Assembly: GCF_038452275.1 (NCBI RefSeq)
Contig: NZ_CP141643.1
Span: 1,116,001 to 1,180,000, forward strand
Origin: Corynebacterium sp. BD556
Lineage (GTDB): Bacteria; Actinomycetota; Actinomycetes; Mycobacteriales; Mycobacteriaceae
Direction of reading: 5' to 3'
DNA: 64,000 nucleotides
Below the pieces are notes generated by a model. It was not told the origin of the DNA and searched no databases. It worked only from the letters and a program-made list of their open reading frames with translations. Below, piece by piece: positions 45,368-53,768 of the stretch (the first letter of the stretch is position 1; the number at the start of each line of letters is the position of its first letter). Position numbers and translations under genes: made by a program.

Positions 45368-47531
45368 CTAGATCGCTCCTCCGGACTGGGTAAAGGCAAA
45401 ATTGGTGAGGTAAGTGTTGTAGAGCTGCACGCACTTAACATCGAAGCCGTCAAGGCGGCTCACTGTTGACTGGAATGCCAAGTCATCGTCGGTGACGATG
45501 TACGCAGTCGTAATGCTTCCCGTCTCGCGGATCGCGTCAGCGAACGATTCGACCGCCGCCAAGTTTTTGATGACTCCGTGTGACTCGGCCACGTCCCAGC
45601 CTCGGTCAGGAATGGACTCGATAACCCGACCGAACTGGCCGGCTTTCATCCACAACAATGGCGCGATCTGCTTGTAGGCCAGGCCGTGGCGTACCCGCGT
45701 CGGCGGCTCGTAGGTGAGCGTGAAGAAGCGAGCGTTCGCCTCGAAGCCGTCGGCCATGGGGAACTCGTCGGTGAACTTGTAGTCGCCCTTGATGGGGTCG
45801 CCGTCTGGGGTCTTGCCCGTGATAGCCGCCTCAATTCGGGGCTTGGTCACGTAGTCGCAAATGCCAAGGCGTTCCCACTCCGGGTCGCCAGGGCGGTAAC
45901 CCTCTTTGGTGAGTTTCTTCGCTTCTTCGAAGCTCACCTCGTTGTTGGTTACGGAGATAGAGCGACGCTTACCACCGTCCTGCTTGTTCAGGCGCATGAC
46001 AGCATGCGCCGTAGTTCCCGAACCAGAGAAGAAGTCGAGGACCGTAGCGTTGGGTTTGTCTTTGGTCACCAGCCGAAGAGAGTCTTCTACGGCATAGAGT
46101 GACTTAGGAAATGGGAATTTTCGGTCGGTAAGCATCTGGTTCAGCAAGTTGGTCCCATGCCATCCTGCGTGATGGCGTTGACGATTCCAGATTGTCTTCG
46201 CGGGGTACTGGTTGATTGTCGGGTCGGTGACCTCGACTACCACTGCACCTTGTCTATCCCTGCCGGTCACCGTGTACTCGCCAGAATCAATCTTGTTTCG
46301 AGCAACTCTTCCCAAATACCAGGCAGTGCATCTTCCGGTTTCAGGGATAGTCTTTCCTGCTCGCGCCATTCCGTTGTCGACGAGATTCATTAGAGTACTG
46401 GGAAGACACTGCCAACGGCCCTCGGCACCATTCTTCTTGATCGGCCAAATGGCGTGCGTTCCTACTGGTATCTTCCACTCTGAGCGGGGACTGTCGACTT
46501 CTTTGGACTCACCACACCCGACGATTCTTCCCGATTCATTGTCGATATATGGGATAGAAAAGATTGGGTGTGTCAGTCCTCAAACTATCCGTGCCGCTAC
46601 GAAGTAGAGATTCCCAGCGAACCTTGTCCACTTTGGTGGAGGGGGCCTCGTTGAGCAGGTCGTCTTTTACAAGGGCTGGTTTCGCAGAACCCAAAAACAC
46701 GAAAAATGCGTATTCTTCAACGCGACCAAGCTCTTGCGCGCGGGTGCTGCCAGCATTCTGAATGACGATGGAAACCATCTGAGTCTTCGCGTCAGAGAAC
46801 GTTTGCTGCAACAGCAACCCCAACCGGTGTACCTCCTTTTCGTCAATCGTGACAATGAGCACCGAATCCTCTGGGTTGAGAAGATCTTTAGCGAGCTCCA
46901 GGCGCTTCTCCATCATCGACAGCCACTTGGAGTGTTTGTACTGGTCATCGCCATCAACGTAGTCGTTGTTGTACTTCCAATCCTTGTCGCGAGTGTTGTA
47001 CGGCGGGTCGATGTAAATGCAATCCACCTTGTGACGGTGCGTGTACGTCAGAAGGTTCAGGGCGTGCAAGTTCTCGGCGTTGATGACGGTGTGGAACGGC
47101 GCCTCTGGGTCAGATGAGTTCACGACCTCGCCGGTCTGTACAAGTCCGGGGTAGATGATGTCGTCGTGCTGGGCGACAACGACAAGGTCATCGACTTTCA
47201 TTCCGTCTCGCAGCTCCGGTTCGATGCCCTGTCCGGGTTCCGCCTCGATGACCGTTGCGGTGGCTCCACCCTCGGCCTTGCGGTCAATCGTCACAACCTT
47301 CCACAGCGTTGGGTCTGTGGACGCCACTGTGCCACGGGGAGGAAGAATATGGACTGTGTCACCGCGGCGGACAGGCCGCGTTGGCAACTCAACGCCGTCC
47401 GGCAAATGCCGCTCAAAAACAAGGCCGAAAGAGCGCTGGTTAGTGGCGTGGCGAATCTCGCGCTCCAGCTCCTGAGCCATGCGGGGGTCATAGGCACGGG
47501 CCTGGGCAAGCAGGTCAGTCAGTCTCGACAT
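45368..47531 (-). pseudogene. Type III DNA methyltransferase (Mod) with a frameshift at 46545-46550
   Basis: Two frames cover one gene. The 5' part (start ATG 47531, AGAGG upstream, stop at 46536) has the catalytic motif YIDPPYNTRD. The 3' part (stop at 45368) has the S-adenosylmethionine motif DFFSGSGTTAHAV and continues without break upstream of its first Met as IDNESGRIVGCGESKEVD. The join is at (AT)3 on the minus strand: one extra AT would read FYPIY-IDNESG, exactly as in Mod proteins. Motif order (DPPY before FxGxG) is that of beta-class type III enzymes. As read, neither fragment has both motifs, so the enzyme should be inactive unless the shift is a sequencing error or reversible. Confidence 0.85.
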
Positions 47532-47673
47532 GGTCATCCTCTCTAGTGCTGTTTCAAGAGTAACCAACGGGTCCGACAAACCCCGACAAAAATGGGACAA
47601 GGCGGTCGAGTCTGTTCGAAACCCGAACCCCCGCCATGGCGCGGTCGCCTGTTCGACGACACACTGACATTCC

Positions 47674-47970
47674 ATGACCACCACCCCACCACAGCCAGCA
47701 GACAATTCCTGGGCAGCTCAAGGCGCACCGAACACCTTCTACGCTTTGCACACAACCAACGACATCGACGCGTACCCCTTTACGGGCACCCGTCTCGAAG
47801 TACGTGACAAGGACTTCAACCTTCTCGCCGTCCACTGGAGAACTCAAGCAGCGCTCGGCCACGTTGGGGAGCTCATGGCTACCGGAACGAAAGCCACTGC
47901 GTACCTCCTAACGTGGGAGCGAATCGAGTCGGAAGACGACCCGCGGCTGAAAGCTGTTGCGGAAAGCTAG
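47674..47970 (+). CDS. Small protein of unknown function in the accessory region
   Basis: The 98-residue frame begins MTTTPPQPADNSWAAQG and is mostly soluble, with one mixed region (KDFNLLAVHWRTQAALG and KATAYLLTWERIESED). I do not recognise a family. It is divergent from mod and runs into the next gene with 13 bp or less between, so the two are probably co-transcribed. Confidence 0.6.
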   Translation: MTTTPPQPADNSWAAQGAPNTFYALHTTNDIDAYPFTGTRLEVRDKDFNLLAVHWRTQAALGHVGELMATGTKATAYLLTWERIESEDDPRLKAVAES

Positions 47971-47983
47971 GGGCGACTTCGGA

Positions 47984-48526
47984 ATGGGCTCGAATATTCC
48001 AGTCGAACGGACCCGAGCTGAAAAAGACCCTGTGCTGCTCCACCTCGACTTGCACCTTGACCGGGCCAGCCTGGCGCAGCTCCAAGTCTTCATTAGCCGA
48101 AACCAGGAAACAGTGCGTCTCCTAGGTCCCGATGGTGAGCACCTCTCGATTGATGTCGAGGCCGCTCACGCATTCCGCAAAACCTTGCTGCATTGTACTG
48201 ATCGCCCAACAGGCCTGTTGTGCTTGGAGGCCGAAGCAGCATTTGGTGGCCTGTCGCTCTGGGAGCGGTGCGCATTGATCGCCGAGGACCATTTCGAGCA
48301 GCACGTCTTGGAGCGTGAGGGACAGTACCCTCACGAGGACGGGTGTCGGGAGCCAGCAGAAACCTGTTTCCAAGAGAAGGCCTACGAGGTTTGGAACGAG
48401 TGCGGGTCGGAGTTTTATGGGCGGACTACCGACCTCGGCCGAGCCAAACGCAAGGTGGACTCACTGCGAGGTGCGGGCATTCCGGCTGTGGTCAATTTGT
48501 GTGAGAGAACGTTGTTATTCGGTTAG
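47984..48526 (+). CDS. Protein of unknown function in the accessory region
   Basis: The protein, about 180 residues, starts MGSNIPVERTRAEKDPVLLH at an ATG; a TTG at 47957 would add nine residues and overlap the upstream gene. It looks soluble and acidic, with VEAAHAFRKTLLHC, EDHFEQHVLEREGQYPHEDG and a C-terminal basic stretch RAKRKVDSLRGAGIPAVVN. It has five or more cysteines and several His, but in no metal-binding spacing I know. No family recognised. Confidence 0.6.
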   Translation: MGSNIPVERTRAEKDPVLLHLDLHLDRASLAQLQVFISRNQETVRLLGPDGEHLSIDVEAAHAFRKTLLHCTDRPTGLLCLEAEAAFGGLSLWERCALIAEDHFEQHVLEREGQYPHEDGCREPAETCFQEKAYEVWNECGSEFYGRTTDLGRAKRKVDSLRGAGIPAVVNLCERTLLFG

Positions 48527-48685
48527 TTTGAATCCCCGGAAGCTTAGTTCCATATGAGTGTTAATTTTCCCTTTTCGCTGGCTAAAGCGTTTTCCAGGTC
48601 GCGTGTTCGATCCGAAGGCGCTGCCAAGTCGTTCAAGCGAATAGACTCATGCAGTACAAGGCCGAAAAGCATGTAGGAGGTGACC

Positions 48686-49474
48686 ATGGAAAACCGTACC
48701 CCAGATCAAGAATCGCTCCACGTTGTTGAGCTCAAGCTCAATGGCGATCTTGGTGGCATCGACGCGAAAACTGTCGCGGAGGGGCTCGAACTGCTCAGAA
48801 AGCTCGTGGGCAGCTTCAACCCTGACGGCGGTCCAGTCAAAATGGCATCCCTTCGGACCGGTAGCTCTGTGACAGGCGTAGCAGCTCCGCCAGCAGCGGA
48901 GCAAGCGATCATCCACGCCGTTGACCTAGTTCGAGCGAAGCAAGTGTTGCCACCTAACTGGTCATCGAGACAAGCAACACTGCTTCGGGACTTGGCAAAG
49001 CTCTCACATCGGAATGGGGTTGATTCGGCCGAGATTTTAGGGCTGACCACCGAGCGGTCATTGCAACTCGACTCGGTTCTTCTGAAATCCATTCAGGAAG
49101 CCATGAAGAAGACTCCCATTTCAATCGGGTCCGTCGTTGGCAAGCTCCACAGTTACAAGGACGGTTCCAATGGGCTTAGTGCTACGCTACGAGACGAGCT
49201 CACTAACAAAGATGTTCGGGTGACTTTCGATGAAGACCTTGATGAGGCGATTCGGATGAACCTCCGGCGAATCGTTGAGGTCTCGGGTCTATTGAAGCGG
49301 CACCCTGAATCCAACGCTCCGGAACAAGTCGATGCCAAGAGCGTCGAAACAGTCCCGTCGCCAACTGCTGTTTCCGGCCGAGGTATCTGGAATCGGCTGA
49401 GGGACGAGGGTGTGACCACACAGGCCATTATGCGTGAACTCCGCGCCCAGGAAGCGAGCGCCTATGGCTCGTAG
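48686..49474 (+). CDS. 262-residue partner protein of a PIN nuclease, possible OB-like fold
   Basis: The start ATG at 48686 has a perfect GGAGG five bases upstream. The N-terminal part (ESLHVVELKLNGDLGGIDA, then AEGLELLRKLVGSF and MASLRTGSSVTGV) and a middle segment (GKLHSYKDGSNGLSATLRDE followed by RVTFDEDLDE) suggest two domains. The second pattern resembles OB-like beta barrels. The last 35 residues (GIWNRLRDEGVTTQAIMREL) look like a helical tail. Its stop overlaps the PIN start by 11 bp, as in toxin-antitoxin pairs, but it is three times the usual antitoxin length. Function is inferred only from context. Confidence 0.7.
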   Translation: MENRTPDQESLHVVELKLNGDLGGIDAKTVAEGLELLRKLVGSFNPDGGPVKMASLRTGSSVTGVAAPPAAEQAIIHAVDLVRAKQVLPPNWSSRQATLLRDLAKLSHRNGVDSAEILGLTTERSLQLDSVLLKSIQEAMKKTPISIGSVVGKLHSYKDGSNGLSATLRDELTNKDVRVTFDEDLDEAIRMNLRRIVEVSGLLKRHPESNAPEQVDAKSVETVPSPTAVSGRGIWNRLRDEGVTTQAIMRELRAQEASAYGS

Positions 49475-49991
49475 AGAACAGCCGGTTCGCGTCGCTATCG
49501 ACTCAAATCTCTTCATCAGCTTGTTTCTGGGAGAAGACGAAAATCTCAACGACCGAACCGAAGCCGTACTCCGGCACGAAGGATTCGAGGTGGTTCTATC
49601 CACGTTGGTGGGAGTCGAAGGGGTCGGCGCTTACGGGATGCGAGGTGGTGCAACCGCCGGCCCTATCGACAACGCGGAGGTCCAGTCCGCGCGGCTTTTC
49701 TTTGACAACGCGGACGTACTGTGGATGGAAGTGAACCGAAAGGTCATGCTCCGCGCTCGAGACTACTGCACCCACTTTCTCATCAAACCACCGGATGCCG
49801 CTATTCTCGCCTGTGCGGTCGAGTCCGGTTGCGAGCACCTGTTCACAACTGACGACGGTCTCATCAAACACTCCGACTCGATTCCCGAGATAGAAATTGG
49901 CCCTCCACCGGAGCTTTCGTTCTTTCCAGGCGAGGAGAAGGGATTCGTACTCCCAGACAAACCGGGCGGAGACGCTACATTTCCTGAGTAG
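49464..49991 (+). CDS. PIN-domain nuclease
   Basis: The protein, about 175 residues, has the PIN layout: first Asp in VAIDSNLFISLFLG near residue 14, a Glu in TLVGVEGVGAYG, Asp in KPPDAAILACAVESG near 113 and Asp pair in LFTTDDGLIKHSD. These acidic residues bind the metal in VapC-type RNases. The start ATG 49464 lies inside the upstream gene, so translation is coupled. The C-terminal tail (GPPPELSFFPGEEKGFVLPD) goes beyond a normal VapC. RNase, tRNase or DNase activity cannot be told apart from sequence. Confidence 0.82.
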   Translation: MARREQPVRVAIDSNLFISLFLGEDENLNDRTEAVLRHEGFEVVLSTLVGVEGVGAYGMRGGATAGPIDNAEVQSARLFFDNADVLWMEVNRKVMLRARDYCTHFLIKPPDAAILACAVESGCEHLFTTDDGLIKHSDSIPEIEIGPPPELSFFPGEEKGFVLPDKPGGDATFPE

Positions 49992-50130
49992 TATCAGCGC
50001 GAATTGAGACGTGCGGGAAAACAGGTGGGTGTTTCATGGGAGAGGGCATCGAGACAGACCGAGTCACTCTTGGTCAAAGAGTTGTCCGAAAGTGCCCCAG
50101 TGCTTGCTTGCTTTTCGACGCCCCGCCGCA

Positions 50131-51216
50131 CTAGAGCACGAAGGGCAGTGCGAGGGACACCATCAGTGTGAGTATGGTCAGCGCCGCGGCGAGTTTGCCT
50201 TGCCAGGTGGCGAAGTTGAAGCTGATTCCTGCCCCTGTCCGCTTGTCCACCACCACGGCGGGGTCCTGCGGGTTGTAGTAAAACATGCCCCACACGTAAT
50301 CGCTGTCGTTGTCGGGGCTTTCGTCTTCGCTGGCGGCCGCACCTGCGCGGGTTTGCGCCGCCTGGGTACGAACCACGAGCACAGCGCATGAACCGAGGAC
50401 CGAGACGATGAAGGCTGCGAGGATGCCTCCGCGGTGGCTCCCGAAGTCTCCGAGGATGGAACTCAGTTGGAGCATGGACAGCCCCAAGGCCAACACGATG
50501 GTCACCGCCCCGAGCCCGGTGAGCGATTCAGCGAGCACGGCGCGGGTGTTGTGCTTGCCCGCCGCGGTGCGATCCGATCGCGTGTGGATGGGGGCACGGG
50601 CGATGAGCCAGGACAATCCGGCCATGAAAAGCGTGTGTCCCAGTGCCATAAAGAGCAAGAAGTACACGTTTCCTACTGTTTTTTCGCTCCATGCGTCGGG
50701 TTCAAGGTTGGCTCCGAAGTGGGTGGGGAAAACCTCCGGTATGTCAGCCCAGCGCGATGTGATGTAGAGCGCAACGCCGGCGAGAATTGCCAGGCTCGTT
50801 ACGTAGGCGGGCCACGGTACGCGAAGGGGTGGTTCATCCTCACCGGAGATGCGTCCGGTGATGGAGGTGGTGACGCCGTCGAACCAACCACCTTGCTGCT
50901 TGGCCCGGGCGATGCGGTGGTGTCCGCGGACATAGGCCACACCTGCGAGAAGCAGTAGCATTAGCGGAGCACCGGCGAGTACCACGAGGCTGTACGGCTT
51001 CAGCACCGCCGCCAGCGTGAGCAGCACCGTCCCGGCGCTGACGGCCAGTTGGTAGGAGCGCACCGCCGCCTTGACCTCTGGGTCGGTGGCGCGGTTGCGC
51101 GGGACACGGGCCCCGAGGATGACTCCCGCCGGTGCGGTCAGCGGCAGGCTAAGAAGGGCCACTGCCACACTGAGTACGGAGATGACGGCGATCAGGGGGA
51201 TGAAAAAGTCGTTCAT
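50131..51216 (-). CDS. DUF1648/DUF5808 multi-pass membrane protein
   Basis: The 361-residue protein has about nine hydrophobic segments. The N-terminal part and the SdpI-like central segment (RWADIPEVFPTHFGANLEPD) match DUF1648. A C-terminal soluble part followed by a last helix (DYVWGMFYYNPQDPAVVVDK) matches DUF5808. Such proteins are often encoded with a GntR regulator, as here: the start overlaps the regulator stop by ATGA. It may act in envelope or antimicrobial-peptide stress, by analogy with the Bacillus genes. Confidence 0.85.
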   Translation of the reverse strand: MNDFFIPLIAVISVLSVAVALLSLPLTAPAGVILGARVPRNRATDPEVKAAVRSYQLAVSAGTVLLTLAAVLKPYSLVVLAGAPLMLLLLAGVAYVRGHHRIARAKQQGGWFDGVTTSITGRISGEDEPPLRVPWPAYVTSLAILAGVALYITSRWADIPEVFPTHFGANLEPDAWSEKTVGNVYFLLFMALGHTLFMAGLSWLIARAPIHTRSDRTAAGKHNTRAVLAESLTGLGAVTIVLALGLSMLQLSSILGDFGSHRGGILAAFIVSVLGSCAVLVVRTQAAQTRAGAAASEDESPDNDSDYVWGMFYYNPQDPAVVVDKRTGAGISFNFATWQGKLAAALTILTLMVSLALPFVL

Positions 51217-51590
51217 TTCTGGGGTTCCTTGTTGTAGAGATGGCGCAGATGATCGTCGATAAGCGTGCGTAGCGTGGTTTCATCGGCTCCTTGGGCTACG
51301 GCGAGAGCGAGCATCGGTCCTAGTGCCGACAGGTCGGGCGTTGCGCGGCGCGGCGCCGCGACGCGACTGCCTAAGCGTTGCGCGCTTTCGATCAGCCCCT
51401 CGGTGCGCAGCAGGTCGTAGGCTTTTTGTACGGTGGCGGGGTTGATGCCGAACTCCGCGGCCACGCGGCGTACTGGGTCGAGTGTGTCGCCGGGTTTTAG
51501 CTCGTCTTTCGCGATGGCGAGGACGATGGCGTCGTGGATTTGTTGGAATACCGGCGTTGTTCCATCGGGGTTGATGGTGATGGTGACCAT
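51213..51590 (-). CDS. GntR-family regulator (YtrA/YhcF type)
   Basis: The 125-residue protein is a short GntR repressor. A winged helix spans residues 1-75 (VFQQIHDAIVLAIAKDELKP and FGINPATVQKAYDLLRTEGL), followed by a short dimerising tail without an effector domain, as in the YtrA subfamily. AAGGAGG precedes the start near 51590. It is co-transcribed with the DUF1648 membrane protein and probably represses this operon through the palindrome at 51631-51651. Confidence 0.88.
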   Translation of the reverse strand: MVTITINPDGTTPVFQQIHDAIVLAIAKDELKPGDTLDPVRRVAAEFGINPATVQKAYDLLRTEGLIESAQRLGSRVAAPRRATPDLSALGPMLALAVAQGADETTLRTLIDDHLRHLYNKEPQK

Positions 51591-51630
51591 AGGGCGCCTC
51601 CTTCGCTGTATCACTGAGGCTAACACAGTT

Positions 51631-51651
51631 TGTATTACTCAGAGCAATACA
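51631..51651. promoter_or_regulatory. 21-bp palindromic operator of the GntR operon
   Basis: TGTATT and AATACA flank CTC-A-GAG; the whole 21 bp is a palindrome except for one pair. It lies about 40 bp upstream of the regulator start, where an autorepressor site is expected. Confidence 0.7.
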
Positions 51652-51686
51652 GACGGGAAAATGCACCCGCTGCTGCCGCTGAAGGC

Positions 51687-52274
51687 TCAATCGCGTCGCG
51701 CATTGGCATCCACACTAAAACCAGCTACCTGTACTTTCGAGGAAAACTGCCACATCGAGGGCACCTGCTTGCCCACACTTTGCGGCCACCCACCCGGAAA
51801 AATCTCCCGCGGCGCCCCAGGCGGGTCGCTACCAAAATCGGCCAACCACAGCTTGCCAAAGGGCCGGGTATCCGCCCCCCACATGTGCCAACGCCACCAC
51901 CGCGGGTAGGTGTAGATCCCCTTAACGCAGACACCGCGCGAGGTAAACAAGGCGTGGGCGAGGTGGACGTCGGAAAGCGAAAGCCCTGCCGGAGTCTCGC
52001 AATCCAGCCACAAGGCAACATCCGCAAGACCCAAAACTTCGCAAGCAGCCTCAACCTGCTGCGCAATCGAGGTACCCTCCGCGGGGCTGCGCAAAAAGTG
52101 ATAAGCCTCAACCTGAAGGTTGGCTAAGTGGGCATCAGCAAGATGCGAAGCAAAAACGCGGTCCCGGTACGTGCCATCCGAGGTGCGGATGACCACAAAC
52201 TCAACACCCTCATCAGCCGCCCGCACCAAGGACAAACCATCCTGATGCTCAGAGACGTCGATACCGAAACGCAC
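51687..52274 (-). CDS. Glycoside hydrolase family 25 (lysozyme-like) protein
   Basis: The 195-residue protein starts RFGIDVSEHQ and has WLDCETP, giving the Asp and Asp-x-Glu acids of the GH25 barrel. It ends without a wall-binding domain and I see no signal peptide, so it may be cytoplasmic or exported another way. It would cleave the glycan strand of peptidoglycan if active. The GTG start lies 1 bp after the NUDIX stop, so the two form an operon. Confidence 0.82.
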   Translation of the reverse strand: MRFGIDVSEHQDGLSLVRAADEGVEFVVIRTSDGTYRDRVFASHLADAHLANLQVEAYHFLRSPAEGTSIAQQVEAACEVLGLADVALWLDCETPAGLSLSDVHLAHALFTSRGVCVKGIYTYPRWWRWHMWGADTRPFGKLWLADFGSDPPGAPREIFPGGWPQSVGKQVPSMWQFSSKVQVAGFSVDANARRD

Positions 52275-52275
52275 G

Positions 52276-52800
52276 CTAGCGTTTGTTCAGACCCAAACGC
52301 GGGACGAAAGTCTGCGGGTGGCGGCGCTGAGCGGCGGCGTCTGCAATAGCCAAGCGCCACTTCGGGTCCTGCACCGGCATCCGAGAAATTGCAAACCAGG
52401 CTGCCTCAGTATTTTCGTCGTCGGCAGCCACGGGCACCGCCAACGGGTCAACCGCCTCAAGACGCAACTGCACCGACATGTAGCACGCCTTATCACCATT
52501 GGAATGGGTAACGGGACCGACCGCCCCCACACCCAGCAGCGCGACAGTGGTGGCCTCAACGCCCGTTTCCTCCGCAACCTCCCGCTGCGCCGCCTCGTGC
52601 GCTTCCTCACCCGGATCACAAATCCCAGTCACGGGAGTCCACATCCCATTGTCGGCGCGTTTGACCAAAAGAACTTCGGGTACAGCCCAATCGGAGGGCT
52701 CCTGGGCATCACGAAGCACAATGGCCGAAACCGCCGGCACCCACATCAAATCGGTGCCGATCTTCTTACGCGTCTCAACAATGAACTCGGGAATGGGCAC
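52276..52800 (-). CDS. NUDIX hydrolase
   Basis: The 174-residue protein has the Nudix box GEEAHEAAQREVAEETGV within residues 62-80, preceded by the first glycine in TGICDP. It hydrolyses a nucleoside diphosphate linked to another moiety; the substrate is unknown. AAGGAG precedes the GTG start. It is translated just ahead of the GH25 gene. Confidence 0.9.
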   Translation of the reverse strand: MPIPEFIVETRKKIGTDLMWVPAVSAIVLRDAQEPSDWAVPEVLLVKRADNGMWTPVTGICDPGEEAHEAAQREVAEETGVEATTVALLGVGAVGPVTHSNGDKACYMSVQLRLEAVDPLAVPVAADDENTEAAWFAISRMPVQDPKWRLAIADAAAQRRHPQTFVPRLGLNKR

Positions 52801-52924
52801 CAGCAGCTCTCCTTTCAGGGCAGGACTTCAAAGGCTCGGCGCCTAGTCTACGTCGGCCCCACAACAATGCGGGCCAGGGCGCAACACCACCCCCACCCCA
52901 GAGGCGACTAAACTTCCTTTCATC

Positions 52925-53758
52925 ATGAGCACGGCCTGGACTTCCCCACCCGGCGCGGACAACACCCGCGCCGACGATACGAACAACAAGCCCGCGGAGG
53001 CGAAGAAGCCCTTCCTCCAACGGTTGCCCAACGCTGTGTTCACAACCGGCTACGGCGCCCTGCTCGTCGGCGCCATCGTACTGGGAGTTGTCGTGACCAG
53101 CTACGAAACCGATGCCGTAGCACCACGCGCCGCAGTAGAGCGACCGCTGCGGCCCATCCTTTACGCACAGACCAGCCAAGACAACGTCAACGCCAGCCTG
53201 CGCACCTACCTCATCGACAAAGCTGAAACTGCACGCACCCACACCGGTGTGGCACTGCGCGGGGAACTCACACCATCGGCTGTGGCAGATACCACGGAAG
53301 TCTCCGGACACCTCTCCCGCCTCATGGAGCAGAACTGCCTAGACAGCATCACCCTGACCACACCCGACAACATGCAGATCAATTTCTGGGGTTTTTGCTA
53401 CCACACCCTGCCACCGGAGACGATCCAGGGCTACCTCGATACCGCACTGACCGGAAACGCCCGCCAACTAGCCTTCCACTTCCACCCTGGCCGCATCCGC
53501 GAGCACCACATGTGGATGACGTGGATGAGCGAGGACGAACAGGCCGCCAAAGACGCGGTAGAAAGCTGGCAGAACCTGAAAATTCTCGCAGGCATCGACC
53601 TTTTAGTGCTCGGCTCCTACGGCCCCGACAACGTCTACTGGGAAGACCGCACCAAATTTAAGAAAGAGAAAAAGACCTGGCCCGCGGGCGAGAACTTCAA
53701 ACAAAAATACGGGGTGGGCACCCCGGCGCTGCCAGCGCCGGAACCGAAACCCGAATAG
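52925..53758 (+). CDS. Single-pass membrane protein of unknown function
   Basis: The 277-residue protein has a polar N-terminus of about 35 residues. One membrane helix follows (TGYGALLVGAIVLGVVVTSY), then a soluble outer domain of about 210 residues with two cysteines (QNCLDS and WGFCYHT) that could form a disulfide, and a Pro-rich end. The layout resembles DUF4853-like actinobacterial proteins, but I am not sure of the family. A TAAACT lies 10 nt before the ATG. It converges on the serine protease gene. Confidence 0.7.
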   Translation: MSTAWTSPPGADNTRADDTNNKPAEAKKPFLQRLPNAVFTTGYGALLVGAIVLGVVVTSYETDAVAPRAAVERPLRPILYAQTSQDNVNASLRTYLIDKAETARTHTGVALRGELTPSAVADTTEVSGHLSRLMEQNCLDSITLTTPDNMQINFWGFCYHTLPPETIQGYLDTALTGNARQLAFHFHPGRIREHHMWMTWMSEDEQAAKDAVESWQNLKILAGIDLLVLGSYGPDNVYWEDRTKFKKEKKTWPAGENFKQKYGVGTPALPAPEPKPE

Positions 53759-53768
53759 CGCTGGGCGG

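Noticed and set aside
47640..47673. Leaderless promoter for the 47674 gene
   Set aside because: CACACT lies 8 nt from the ATG, but the hexamer fit is poor, so I did not annotate it.
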